This document shows positions 44,672-52,232 of a DNA stretch of 64,000 nt, piece after piece. This DNA is from CAYWXK01 sp964462515. GTDB taxonomy: Bacteria; Planctomycetota; Phycisphaerae; Sedimentisphaerales; Anaerobacaceae. The position numbers were made by a program, and so were the translations under genes. Location of the stretch: positions 18,616 to 82,615 of the forward strand of contig CAYWXK010000016.1 of assembly GCA_964462515.1 (NCBI GenBank), written 5' to 3'. The notes beneath the pieces are model-generated. The model was not told the origin of the DNA. It saw nothing but the letters and a program-made list of their open reading frames with translations, and did not search any database. Position 1 is the first letter of the stretch, and each line of letters begins with the position of its first letter.

Positions 44672-44752
44672 GCGATTGAATGCTCCGACTTTTAGTCGGA
44701 GATGAAAATCGCATCAATGTATTCCTTAAGAAGCCCCGACCTTTGGTCGGGG
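44672..44752. repeat. Two REP-like palindromes downstream of the zeta-like pair
   Basis: CTCCGAC-TTTTA-GTCGGAG (44683-44701) is nested within GCGATT ... AATCGC (44672-44712), and CCCCGACC-TTT-GGTCGGGG lies at 44734-44752. The second is a perfect 8-bp stem. They could act as transcript ends, but neither is followed by a strong T-tract. Confidence 0.6.
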
Positions 44753-44829
44753 AGTTTCACTTTTTTGATTTTTGCTTTTCTGCAATTCTACTCAAGCTGA
44801 ATCCTTTTTCAACAGCAAACTCCCTTTTC

Positions 44830-44899
44830 GCCACCAAGTCACAAAGACAATAATTTTTGTAAATAAAAAATCAGTGGAAATCCTGTGTTAATCAGTGTC
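44830..44899. repeat. GCCACCAAGTCACAAAGACA word-like repeat
   Basis: GCCACCAAGTCACAAAGACA followed by aatcagtggaaatcctgtg and gttaatcagtgtc. The first word is shared with the inverted repeat at 48797-48879. Confidence 0.55.
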
Positions 44900-44947
44900 T
44901 TAATGAAATCGCTGGAATTTCCGTCAGAAGTGAATACAATAACAACT

Positions 44948-46852
44948 ATGGGACAGATAAAGGTTCTTGACCAGAATATGGTTAATATGATTGCAGCCGG
45001 CGAGGTGATTGAAAGGCCTGCCAGCGTAGTCAAGGAACTGATGGAGAATAGTCTCGATGCAGGGGCAACAAGGGTAACTGTGGCTGTCGAAGACGGGGGC
45101 CGAAAGTTGATTTCTGTTACCGATAACGGCTGCGGGATGGATGCGGAGGATTTGGCCATGGCATTTGAGTCCCACACCACCAGCAAAATCACCAGATATT
45201 CCGACCTCTATGGCATATCTACGCTCGGATTTCGAGGCGAGGCGTTAGCGAGTATCGGTTCGGTCGCACAGGTCAGAGCTGTTAGCAGGATACCAGATTC
45301 TGCGGAGGCTAACTGTATTGAGATTGATTGTGGAAATAAAAACAGTGTCAGTCCCTGCAGCGCGGACTTCGGCACAACAATCGAGATTAGAGACATTTTT
45401 TATAAACTGCCCGCGAGGCGCAAATTCCTTAAAAGTGCCAATACTGAAATGAGTCATATAATCGAGCAGTTCACGCGCATCTCGCTGGGTTGCTATTTTG
45501 CAAAAGAACCTTTTCGAACTTCGAATATTGGATATCGAATATCGAATAATGGAACGCAAACAAGTCCCCAAGCAGGGGCTGCTGCAAGCAGGAATCTTGA
45601 CCTTACTCTTATACATAACAACAGAGATCTGTATCGGTTATCAGGCAAAGAAAATCTTCGCCAGCGTGTGGCTGAACTATTTCCGATGTTGTCGAGAGAG
45701 GTTTATGAGGATTTTCTTGAGACTGAAAGTGACGAAAGAGGGCTGCATATTTTCACATTACTGGGCAAGCCCGGCATTTCCAAGACCAGCAATAAATTCC
45801 AGTACATATTTCTAAATGGTCGCTTCATCCGCGATAAATTCATATCACACGCCATCAAGGAAGCGTATCGTGGGCTGCTTGAGCCGGATAGGTTTCCGGT
45901 TATCTTTTTGTTTATTCAAATGCCTTATGAGGATTATGACGTCAACGTTCATCCTACGAAGATTGAGGTGCGTTTTTATAATGCTAATCTTGTATATTCG
46001 CAGGTGCTGGCTGCCTTGCGTGAAAAGCTGTTATCTACGCAGCTCGATGTGCAGGCAAAGCTGCCGGCGGCTGCAAATCTGCCTGTGAGGGATAATGCCC
46101 CGCCGGAAAGCTATAGAAGCCAGAATATTGCTGATGCGATTGCCGAGTTTTTGAAGATACACGGGCCTGTCAAAACTGTGCAGCAATACGGGCCAGCGAC
46201 AGAGAGACCCTTTTCTGCGATACATCCTGATAGCAACCAGGTGAGTGAAATCGCTGCTGCTTCGCCGAAAGCGGGATTAGGGGAGGAAAAGTTTCTTCAG
46301 ATACATGACAGCTTTATCGTTGCGCAGACTAACGATGGGTTTGTAATCATCGACCAGCACGCCCTTCACGAACGGATAATATATGAGCATTTGCACAAGC
46401 GAATATCGACCGGCAAGCTCGAATCGCAGAAATTGCTAATCCCTGAGAGTTTTGAGTTAACCGAAGGCCGGACCATTGTAATTGACGAAAATGCTGAACT
46501 ATTTGATAAATTAGGGATCGAGCTTGTGCCGTTCGGCCCGAGGGCTGTGGCAATTCAGGCGTTTCCAGGCCTTTTGGCAAATGTCGCACCGGTTGATTTT
46601 GTCCAGGACTTAATTGATTTGCTTGACCGCAGGGATACAAGTCTTGATGCTGATAGGTTGCTTGAGGAGGTTTTGAATATGGCTGCGTGCAAGGCGGCAA
46701 TCAAGGCAGGCCAGAAGCTCAGCGACAGCGAAATAAAGCAGTTACTTATAGACAGGGAACATATCGAGTCGGCAAGTCGCTGTCCGCATGGCAGGCCCAC
46801 TACAATCAAATTTTCGATAAGCGATTTAGAAAGACAGTTCAAAAGAACATGA
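44948..46852 (+). CDS. mutL: DNA mismatch repair protein MutL
   Basis: About 634 residues from ATG 44948. The N-terminal GHKL ATPase has IAAGEVIERPASVVKELMEN, DNGCGMDAEDL and STLGFRGEALASI. The transducer domain ends with NVHPTKIEVRF. The C-terminal endonuclease domain carries DQHALHERIIYEH (the DQHA-x2-E-x4-E metal motif), ACKAAIKAG and CPHGRPT, so it is likely an active nicking MutL. A 25-30 residue insert lies at about 190-218 (FRTSNIGYRISNNG ... QAGAAASR), encoded by repeats (45515-45602) where other MutL proteins have a short loop. The upstream in-frame ATG at 44885 lies in a repeat. Its stop overlaps the btuF-like start (ATGA). Confidence 0.95.
   Translation: MGQIKVLDQNMVNMIAAGEVIERPASVVKELMENSLDAGATRVTVAVEDGGRKLISVTDNGCGMDAEDLAMAFESHTTSKITRYSDLYGISTLGFRGEALASIGSVAQVRAVSRIPDSAEANCIEIDCGNKNSVSPCSADFGTTIEIRDIFYKLPARRKFLKSANTEMSHIIEQFTRISLGCYFAKEPFRTSNIGYRISNNGTQTSPQAGAAASRNLDLTLIHNNRDLYRLSGKENLRQRVAELFPMLSREVYEDFLETESDERGLHIFTLLGKPGISKTSNKFQYIFLNGRFIRDKFISHAIKEAYRGLLEPDRFPVIFLFIQMPYEDYDVNVHPTKIEVRFYNANLVYSQVLAALREKLLSTQLDVQAKLPAAANLPVRDNAPPESYRSQNIADAIAEFLKIHGPVKTVQQYGPATERPFSAIHPDSNQVSEIAAASPKAGLGEEKFLQIHDSFIVAQTNDGFVIIDQHALHERIIYEHLHKRISTGKLESQKLLIPESFELTEGRTIVIDENAELFDKLGIELVPFGPRAVAIQAFPGLLANVAPVDFVQDLIDLLDRRDTSLDADRLLEEVLNMAACKAAIKAGQKLSDSEIKQLLIDREHIESASRCPHGRPTTIKFSISDLERQFKRT
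45515..45602. repeat. In-frame repeat insertion inside mutL
   Basis: Word-like tattggatatcgaatatcga repeats and an AGTCCCC ... GGGGCT hairpin (near 45566) encode a loop of about 28 residues rich in S, N, I, A and G. Confidence 0.7.
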
Positions 46853-47763
46853 TTCTGAAAAAACCCTGGACATTATTGATTATTGCAGTCGCCTTTTTAT
46901 TTTGTGTCTTTGGTTTGTATTGGCGCGCTGTATCGCAAAGAACACTCCAGCTTGCTCGAACCTTGAGAACAAAAAATTCGCCCGAACGAATTATATCGCT
47001 CGCCCCAAATCTCACAGAAACACTTTTTGCCCTCGGTCTTGAAGATAAAATTGTTGGGGTGACACTTCATTGCAACTATCCGCCTGCAGCACTAAGAAAG
47101 CCGAAGGTGGGGACATTCTGGCAGCCAAATATCGAAGCGGTAATAGCAGCTAAGCCGGACCTGGTAATTACACTTGGCTTTGAGCAGCAGAGAAGTTTCA
47201 CAGAGAGACTCAGGAGGATTGGTTTCAATTGTCTGGATGTGAATGTCGAAACGGTAAGTGAGCTTTTTGAGGCTATTGGTAGAATCGGAGCAGCAACTGG
47301 CAAACAAAAAGAAGCTAATCAGTTAGTATCGGATATTCGGAAAAAATTAAATGAGCTGGCAGCTTTGGTTGGCAGGAAGGATAAAGTCAGGGTTCTCTGG
47401 GTAGTTCAGAGAGAGCCACTACGGGTGGCGGGGAGAGATACGTTTATTAACGAGATAATAGAATTGGCCGGCGGCGAAAATGCAATAGGGCAAACCATAT
47501 ATCAATATCCGCCGATTGGGGCCGAACAAGTTATTGCCGGCGGCGCAGATGTTATAATCGAGCCGTCGATGACAAAAGAAGACGTTTCGAGCCAGCAGGG
47601 AAGTGCGATTCGATACTGGAATAAGTTTGAAAATCTGCCGGCTGTAATGAATAAGCGCATTTACGTAATAAATGGTGACATAGTCTCGCGTCCTGGACCG
47701 CGGCTTTGTGAGGGTGTCGAAACTGTTGCTAAGTGCCTCCATCCGGAGCTTTTTAGAGACTGA
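46849..47763 (+). CDS. btuF: Cobalamin-type ABC transporter substrate-binding protein
   Basis: About 304 residues from ATG 46849. One N-terminal hydrophobic helix (residues 8-24) serves as signal or anchor. The periplasmic-binding fold shows RIISLAPNLTETLFALGLED, VGTFWQPNIEAVIAAKPDLV and VDVNVETVSELFEAIGRIG-like strands, and GADVIIEPS near the end, matching the BtuF/FecB group. Forms an operon with the permease and ATPase that follow. The ligand is inferred to be B12 or another corrinoid, but a siderophore cannot be excluded. The overlap with mutL is four bases. Confidence 0.82.
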   Translation: MILKKPWTLLIIAVAFLFCVFGLYWRAVSQRTLQLARTLRTKNSPERIISLAPNLTETLFALGLEDKIVGVTLHCNYPPAALRKPKVGTFWQPNIEAVIAAKPDLVITLGFEQQRSFTERLRRIGFNCLDVNVETVSELFEAIGRIGAATGKQKEANQLVSDIRKKLNELAALVGRKDKVRVLWVVQREPLRVAGRDTFINEIIELAGGENAIGQTIYQYPPIGAEQVIAGGADVIIEPSMTKEDVSSQQGSAIRYWNKFENLPAVMNKRIYVINGDIVSRPGPRLCEGVETVAKCLHPELFRD

Positions 47764-47765
47764 GT

Positions 47766-48797
47766 ATGAAGGAACAATTGACCGCAAAGAAATTAGTTAT
47801 AAAAGTGACGGTGGGACTTGCGGTGCTATTGGCGGCAATGTCTGCGTGCTCGTTTATTGGCAGTGAAAAGGTGTCTTTGCGAGCTGTCCTTGATGGTTCT
47901 GTTGGCCCAGCCACAGTAAATCCGGATTATGAGATATTTGTTAGAGTGAGGCTGCCCCGGATTTTTTTAGCTGCGATTGTGGGGGCGGCGCTTGCCTCTT
48001 CCGGTGTAGTTTGCCAGGCCCTTTTGCGTAATCCGCTTGCCGACCCATATATACTGGGGGTGTCGAGCGGAGCCGGCTTGGGTGCGGTTATTGCTGTCAT
48101 TAGCGGATTAAACTGGACCTTCATAGGGAGGTCGCCAATATCGGTCGTTGCATTTGTAGGGGCGCTGGGGACGGTTTGGCTGGTGTGGTTTCTCGGCCGC
48201 TTAACAGGAAAGTTTCACATTGTCGGTTTGCTGCTTGCGGGTGTTGTGGTGAACACATTCTTCTCGGCTCTGATAATGTTCCTTACATTGGTGGCGAAAA
48301 GCCAGCAAGTATATGCGACAATATTCTGGCTGATGGGTAATATGGTTGAGGAGAATTTTCTGGTGTTATGGTGCGGGGCCGGGTGCGTAGTAGGAGGGAT
48401 ACTGGTTCTATTTTATATAGCTCCACAGTTAAATGCGCTTAGCTTTGGTGAGGAGGATGCCAGAAGTATGGGCGTCAATATTGGCAGGACGCAACTAATT
48501 GCCTTTGGTGTTGCAGCGTTTATAACTGCCATTGCGGTCAGCCTGAGTGGCCTGGTGGGATTTGTGGGCCTGGTTGTTCCTCATGGGACAAGATTAGTGT
48601 TCGGCCCCGACCATCGCCAGTTATTGCCGCTAAGCGCAATTGTTGGAGCGACATTTTTAGTAGTTGCCGACACTTTTGCGCGTATTGTTGTTGCACCGGC
48701 GCAATTGCCGGTCGGCATAGTGACGGCGATCGTAGGCGGGCCTTTCTTTTTGATTTTGTTAATTAAATATAGTAGAAAAGTTAGCTGGCTAAAATAG
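47766..48797 (+). CDS. btuC: FecCD-family ABC transporter permease
   Basis: 343 residues with about ten hydrophobic helices. FecCD hallmarks include VRLPRIFLAAIVGAALASSG, CQALLRNPLADPYILGVSSG and GLVGFVGLVVPHGTRLVFG. It forms the channel for corrinoid or siderophore uptake with the neighbouring proteins. ATG 47766 is two bases after the btuF-like stop, so the genes are co-transcribed. Confidence 0.9.
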   Translation: MKEQLTAKKLVIKVTVGLAVLLAAMSACSFIGSEKVSLRAVLDGSVGPATVNPDYEIFVRVRLPRIFLAAIVGAALASSGVVCQALLRNPLADPYILGVSSGAGLGAVIAVISGLNWTFIGRSPISVVAFVGALGTVWLVWFLGRLTGKFHIVGLLLAGVVVNTFFSALIMFLTLVAKSQQVYATIFWLMGNMVEENFLVLWCGAGCVVGGILVLFYIAPQLNALSFGEEDARSMGVNIGRTQLIAFGVAAFITAIAVSLSGLVGFVGLVVPHGTRLVFGPDHRQLLPLSAIVGATFLVVADTFARIVVAPAQLPVGIVTAIVGGPFFLILLIKYSRKVSWLK

Positions 48798-48879
48798 CCA
48801 CGAAGGCACAAAGTCACAAAATAAAAATGAAAGTTAAAAAAAATATAAGTGAGTTTTAGTGTCTTGGTGCCTTGGTGGC
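48797..48879. repeat. Imperfect inverted repeat between permease and ATPase genes
   Basis: Left arm GCCACGAAGGCACAAAGTCA, continuing as CAAAA. Right arm TTTTAGTGTCTTGGTGCC, continuing as TTGGTGGC. The two arms are reverse complements except for a few mismatches and lie at the ends of an 83-base unit with an A-rich middle. The right arm ends 18 bases before ATG 48898. Confidence 0.7.
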
Positions 48880-48897
48880 AAAAACGGGGATTCTAAA

Positions 48898-49719
48898 ATG
48901 AGCGGCATTATAGAGGTTGAAGGTCTTAGTTTCAGTTACACACCGCAAAGCACGGTTTTGAAAGATGTTAGCTTTGAGGTAAGGCAGGGGACATTCCTCG
49001 CAATAGCCGGTCCAAACGGGGCGGGTAAAAGCACGCTGCTTAATCTACTGAGTGGGATGCTCTCGCCCGGCTTGGGTTCGATAAAGATTAACGGGACTGC
49101 GGTGGAATCATATAGCACCGAAGCTCTTGCAAAAAAGGTGGCGGTCGTGCGGCAGGAGTTTATACCTGTGTTTGGCTTTCCGGTCATCGATACGGTTATG
49201 ATGGCAAGAACGCCTTACTATAGCCCGCTGGGATTTGAAAGCCGGCTTGACAGGGAAATAGTGGCCGAAGCTCTCGAAGCGACCGATACAGCCCGCTTTG
49301 CTTTACGGCCGCTTGCAAGCCTTAGTGCCGGCGAGAGGCAGCGGGTTTTTATCGCGAGAGCACTGGCCCAAAATACCCCTATCCTGCTTCTGGATGAGCC
49401 GACAAATTTTCTGGATTTGAAACATCAGGTTGGCATATATGATTTACTTAAAACTACCCAGCTTAAAAAAGGTAAAACACTTGTTGCCGTAACACATGAT
49501 ATCAACCTGGCGGCCCAGTATTGTGATGCGGCTTTGCTGCTCGGTATCGACAATAGCTGCCAATATGGGTCAGCTAAGGACGTTTTCTCTGTCGAGCAAA
49601 TTGAGAAAGTCTTTGGCGTAAAGGTGTTTGCGGGCAAAATCGGGCAGGAAAAATTCTTCATACCTTTGGGCAAATTTGCAAAAGATGGTTCACAAATTGC
49701 CGCCAGGCAGTATAGTTAA
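48898..49719 (+). CDS. btuD: ABC transporter ATPase for corrinoid/siderophore uptake
   Basis: About 273 residues. Walker A GPNGAGKST, Q-loop VVRQEF, signature LSAGERQRVF and Walker B ILLLDEPTNFLD, then VAVTHDIN. These are the FecE/BtuD signs. ATG 48898 follows GGGGA by eight bases; the upstream in-frame start at 48859 lies in the repeat. Energises the transporter with the preceding permease. Confidence 0.92.
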   Translation: MSGIIEVEGLSFSYTPQSTVLKDVSFEVRQGTFLAIAGPNGAGKSTLLNLLSGMLSPGLGSIKINGTAVESYSTEALAKKVAVVRQEFIPVFGFPVIDTVMMARTPYYSPLGFESRLDREIVAEALEATDTARFALRPLASLSAGERQRVFIARALAQNTPILLLDEPTNFLDLKHQVGIYDLLKTTQLKKGKTLVAVTHDINLAAQYCDAALLLGIDNSCQYGSAKDVFSVEQIEKVFGVKVFAGKIGQEKFFIPLGKFAKDGSQIAARQYS

Positions 49720-49935
49720 TCGGTGAAATAGCCCCTCTATTTATGGCTGTAAGTAATTGTCAGCAAAATAGTTATAACAGTATCAATGCCGCCGGTTGGA
49801 TTGTTCAGTTTCCCTGACAACTACGTTTTTGTTCCACACAATAATTTGAGTGAAAGAACTGTTATACATAATTCAAAGTAATATGTTATAATAACCGATT
49901 CTAATGAAATAAGAATTTAATGGTAATAAGGGCAT
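49720..49935. other. Intergenic region before the DksA-like gene
   Basis: AT-rich. TATAAT at 49887-49892 could be a -10 box but no good -35 is seen. No gene noticed. Confidence 0.35.
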
Positions 49936-50424
49936 TTGAAAGTAGTGCAGAAGCGTAGAAAACCAATCAGAAAAAAGATTGACTCGACTCGAACAGAGAA
50001 AAGTCATTTAACATCTGCTGATATTGAGCATTTCAAACAAATGCTGTTGGAAAAGCGAAGGGAAATTCTGCACAATGTAAGCGAAATTGAAGACGAAGCG
50101 CTGAAGAAGTCGCGGCTGGATGCAGCAGGAGACCTGTCGAGTATGCCGATTCATATGGCTGACATCGGAACAGATAACTACGAGCAGGAGTTTGCTCTTG
50201 GGTTAATGGATAGTGAACGGCAATTACTGCGAGAGATCGACGATGCATTAGGGCGTGTCGAAGAGGGAACTTACGGCATCTGTGAAGGCACGGGCAAATC
50301 GATACCAAAGGCCCGGCTCGAAGCCCAACCTTGGGCCAGATACGGTGTTGAATATGCCCGGATGATGGAACAAGGCCTCGCCGAAGAGGAAGAGGAAAAG
50401 GAAACAGAGGAGGAGAGGGAATAA
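49936..50424 (+). CDS. TraR/DksA-type RNA polymerase-binding regulator
   Basis: 162 residues. A coiled-coil segment (about 28-65, DIEHFKQMLLEKRREILHNV) is followed by a zinc-finger-like end. The finger begins YGICEGTGKSIPKARLEAQP, where GICEECG is usual, and later Y-G-V-E-Y replaces the second cysteine pair. So only one of four zinc ligands is left. DksA-type proteins bind polymerase in the secondary channel with ppGpp; here the fold may stand without zinc. The tail is acidic. The start is TTG 49936 with AAGGG, or GTG 49945; choice uncertain. Confidence 0.8.
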   Translation: MKVVQKRRKPIRKKIDSTRTEKSHLTSADIEHFKQMLLEKRREILHNVSEIEDEALKKSRLDAAGDLSSMPIHMADIGTDNYEQEFALGLMDSERQLLREIDDALGRVEEGTYGICEGTGKSIPKARLEAQPWARYGVEYARMMEQGLAEEEEEKETEEERE

Positions 50425-50451
50425 TACTAATCGTTATTTTGGTGGCCTGGT

Positions 50452-50667
50452 ATGAGAAACAGGTGCCCCATCTGTCACAAGCAGGTTAAAGTATCATCTC
50501 AAGAACAAGCCGAAGAAGCAAAATTCTTTCCTTTCTGCTCACAGCGTTGTAAGCTGGTAGATTTAGGTGGCTGGTTAGATGGCAAATACAAAATAATCTC
50601 TGAATCACAGCCACAGCAGGCTGGTTCGCTATCTGATGTCTCTTCTGGTTCTGCTTCAGATAAATGA
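50452..50667 (+). CDS. yacG: DNA gyrase inhibitor YacG
   Basis: 71 residues. Zinc ligands C5-x2-C8 (CPIC) and C29-x3-C33 (CSQRC), then KLVDLGGWLDGKY, as in YacG. The tail after about 50 is low complexity. YacG proteins bind zinc and inhibit gyrase in E. coli. Follows the DksA-like gene by 27 bases. Confidence 0.9.
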   Translation: MRNRCPICHKQVKVSSQEQAEEAKFFPFCSQRCKLVDLGGWLDGKYKIISESQPQQAGSLSDVSSGSASDK

Positions 50668-50799
50668 TGAGTTGGAAAGTGCTGTAAATTATAAATTGTT
50701 TCAAAAATCTGTTGAAGCCGACGGCTGGTAAGGTATATATAGTTTGTATTCGTCTGTTATAAAACTGATGGCGTTGTAACCTTTTTGAAAGGAATCAAA

Positions 50800-52089
50800 A
50801 TGGCCAACGAGGGACAATCTTTGCAATTGTTAGATAACGTTCTGTTTCCAAAGATATTCCAGACTTTTCGGATGGCAATTCAACCGACCAAGCTGATAAT
50901 TGCCTTTGTATCGCTGCTGGTTATATGTCTTGCCGGCTGGGTTATGGACTTTAGCAAAACAGTGGTTGCTGCAAAAGGTTCGCAGGGCAAAGAAACTGAA
51001 CTGCACATTTATGTATCCGCCCCGCAAGAGTTCCAATCATACCTTGAAAGTTCTGGTGAGGATGGAGAGCGTATAGGAGTTTTTGCTGCACTTTGGCACT
51101 TTACCGCAGCGAGGTTCACAGGCGCGGTAGATTCGGTATTTGCATTTAATCCTCTGGGTGTGGTTAGGAACGTTGTCGATTGCTTTAAGGCAATAAGGTG
51201 GGCACTGAAGTATCATTTTCTTTACTGTATCATCTTTTTTCTAATAACATTGGCAGTTATTTCTGTCGGCGGAGGTGCTATTTGCCGAATCGCTGCATTG
51301 CAGTTTGCCAGGGGTGAGAAGCCGGGCCTGACAGAGTCCCTGCGCTATAGCGTCAAAAAATTCACGAGTTTTTTCGCCGCACCTTTGGTGCCGGTTGGGA
51401 TAATTATTTTCATAGGCCTGTTTGTATTAGTTCTGGGGTTGATTTGTAATATTCCAGGAGCAGGCGAGTTAATAATGGCTGTCTTTATGTTTTTAGCTTT
51501 GATTGCTGGTGCGTTGATAGCGGTTGTTTTAATAGGGGCGGTTGCAGGCTTCAATTTGATGTTTCCTGCGGTGGCATACGATGGTTCAGACTGTTTTGAT
51601 GCAATAAGCCGCTCTTTTAGTTATGTCTTTTCCAGGCCTTGGCAGATGGGTTTTTACACCGCGATAGCTGCGATATATGGGTCGATTTGTTACACATTTG
51701 TTCGACTTTTTGCCTTTTTACTGCTCTGGGTTACCCACCGTTTTCTGCAGTTAGGTATCTGGGTTGATAATAGCAGTAAAGCAGTCAATAAGCTTATAGC
51801 AATATGGCCGGAGCCAAGATTTATCAAGTTAGTTACCCCATCAGGTGTGGCTGCAGGAAATTGGTCGGAATCATTGGCGGTTTTTTTGGTGCAGTTATTG
51901 TTATTAGCCGTTATCGGACTGGTAGTTTCTTTCATAATGAGTTTTTACTTTTCGGCCAATACCATTATCTATTCGCTTTTGCGTAACAAGGTTGATAATA
52001 CTGCTCTTGACGACGTTTATACGCCACAGTTCGATGAGGTAAAGTCTGAGCCTGCACCGACCAAATCTCAGTCCGCAGAACCGTCCTGA
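50800..52089 (+). CDS. Multi-span membrane protein of unknown function
   Basis: About 429 residues from ATG 50800, which follows AAAGGA by seven bases. Six or more hydrophobic segments (about 36-54, 145-165, 195-245, 285-325 and 365-390, with possible others), separated by loops. No family recognised. The region FSYVFSRPWQMGFYTA resembles loops of membrane proteins with a DUF4013-like look, but I do not assign it. It lies between yacG and the FlaA1-type gene; an envelope role is possible. Confidence 0.6.
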   Translation: MANEGQSLQLLDNVLFPKIFQTFRMAIQPTKLIIAFVSLLVICLAGWVMDFSKTVVAAKGSQGKETELHIYVSAPQEFQSYLESSGEDGERIGVFAALWHFTAARFTGAVDSVFAFNPLGVVRNVVDCFKAIRWALKYHFLYCIIFFLITLAVISVGGGAICRIAALQFARGEKPGLTESLRYSVKKFTSFFAAPLVPVGIIIFIGLFVLVLGLICNIPGAGELIMAVFMFLALIAGALIAVVLIGAVAGFNLMFPAVAYDGSDCFDAISRSFSYVFSRPWQMGFYTAIAAIYGSICYTFVRLFAFLLLWVTHRFLQLGIWVDNSSKAVNKLIAIWPEPRFIKLVTPSGVAAGNWSESLAVFLVQLLLLAVIGLVVSFIMSFYFSANTIIYSLLRNKVDNTALDDVYTPQFDEVKSEPAPTKSQSAEPS

Positions 52090-52149
52090 AATTAGACTCA
52101 TAAATGCAGGCGGATTCATTATTTTCGAAAAAGTGTCAGACCGCTGAAT

Positions 52150-52205
52150 TGCCGATTTCCGATTGCCGATTTAGAAATCGTAAGTTGTAAATCGAAAATT
52201 GGCAA
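52150..52205. repeat. TTGCCGATTT word-like inverted repeat
   Basis: TTGCCGATTTCCGATTGCCG followed by ATTT on one side, AAATCGTAAGTTGTAAATCG and AAAATTGGCAA on the other. The outer arms pair imperfectly. Lies in the leader of the FlaA1-type gene. Confidence 0.55.
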
Positions 52206-52232
52206 TACGTTGAATCTGTAACGCTGAGGAAT

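Noticed and set aside
45515..45602. Possible sequencing error or frameshift in mutL
   Set aside because: The frame is kept on both sides and all downstream MutL motifs are intact.
46687..46848. Upstream extension of the btuF-like gene
   Set aside because: It overlaps mutL in another frame; the later ATG gives a good signal helix and the ATGA overlap.
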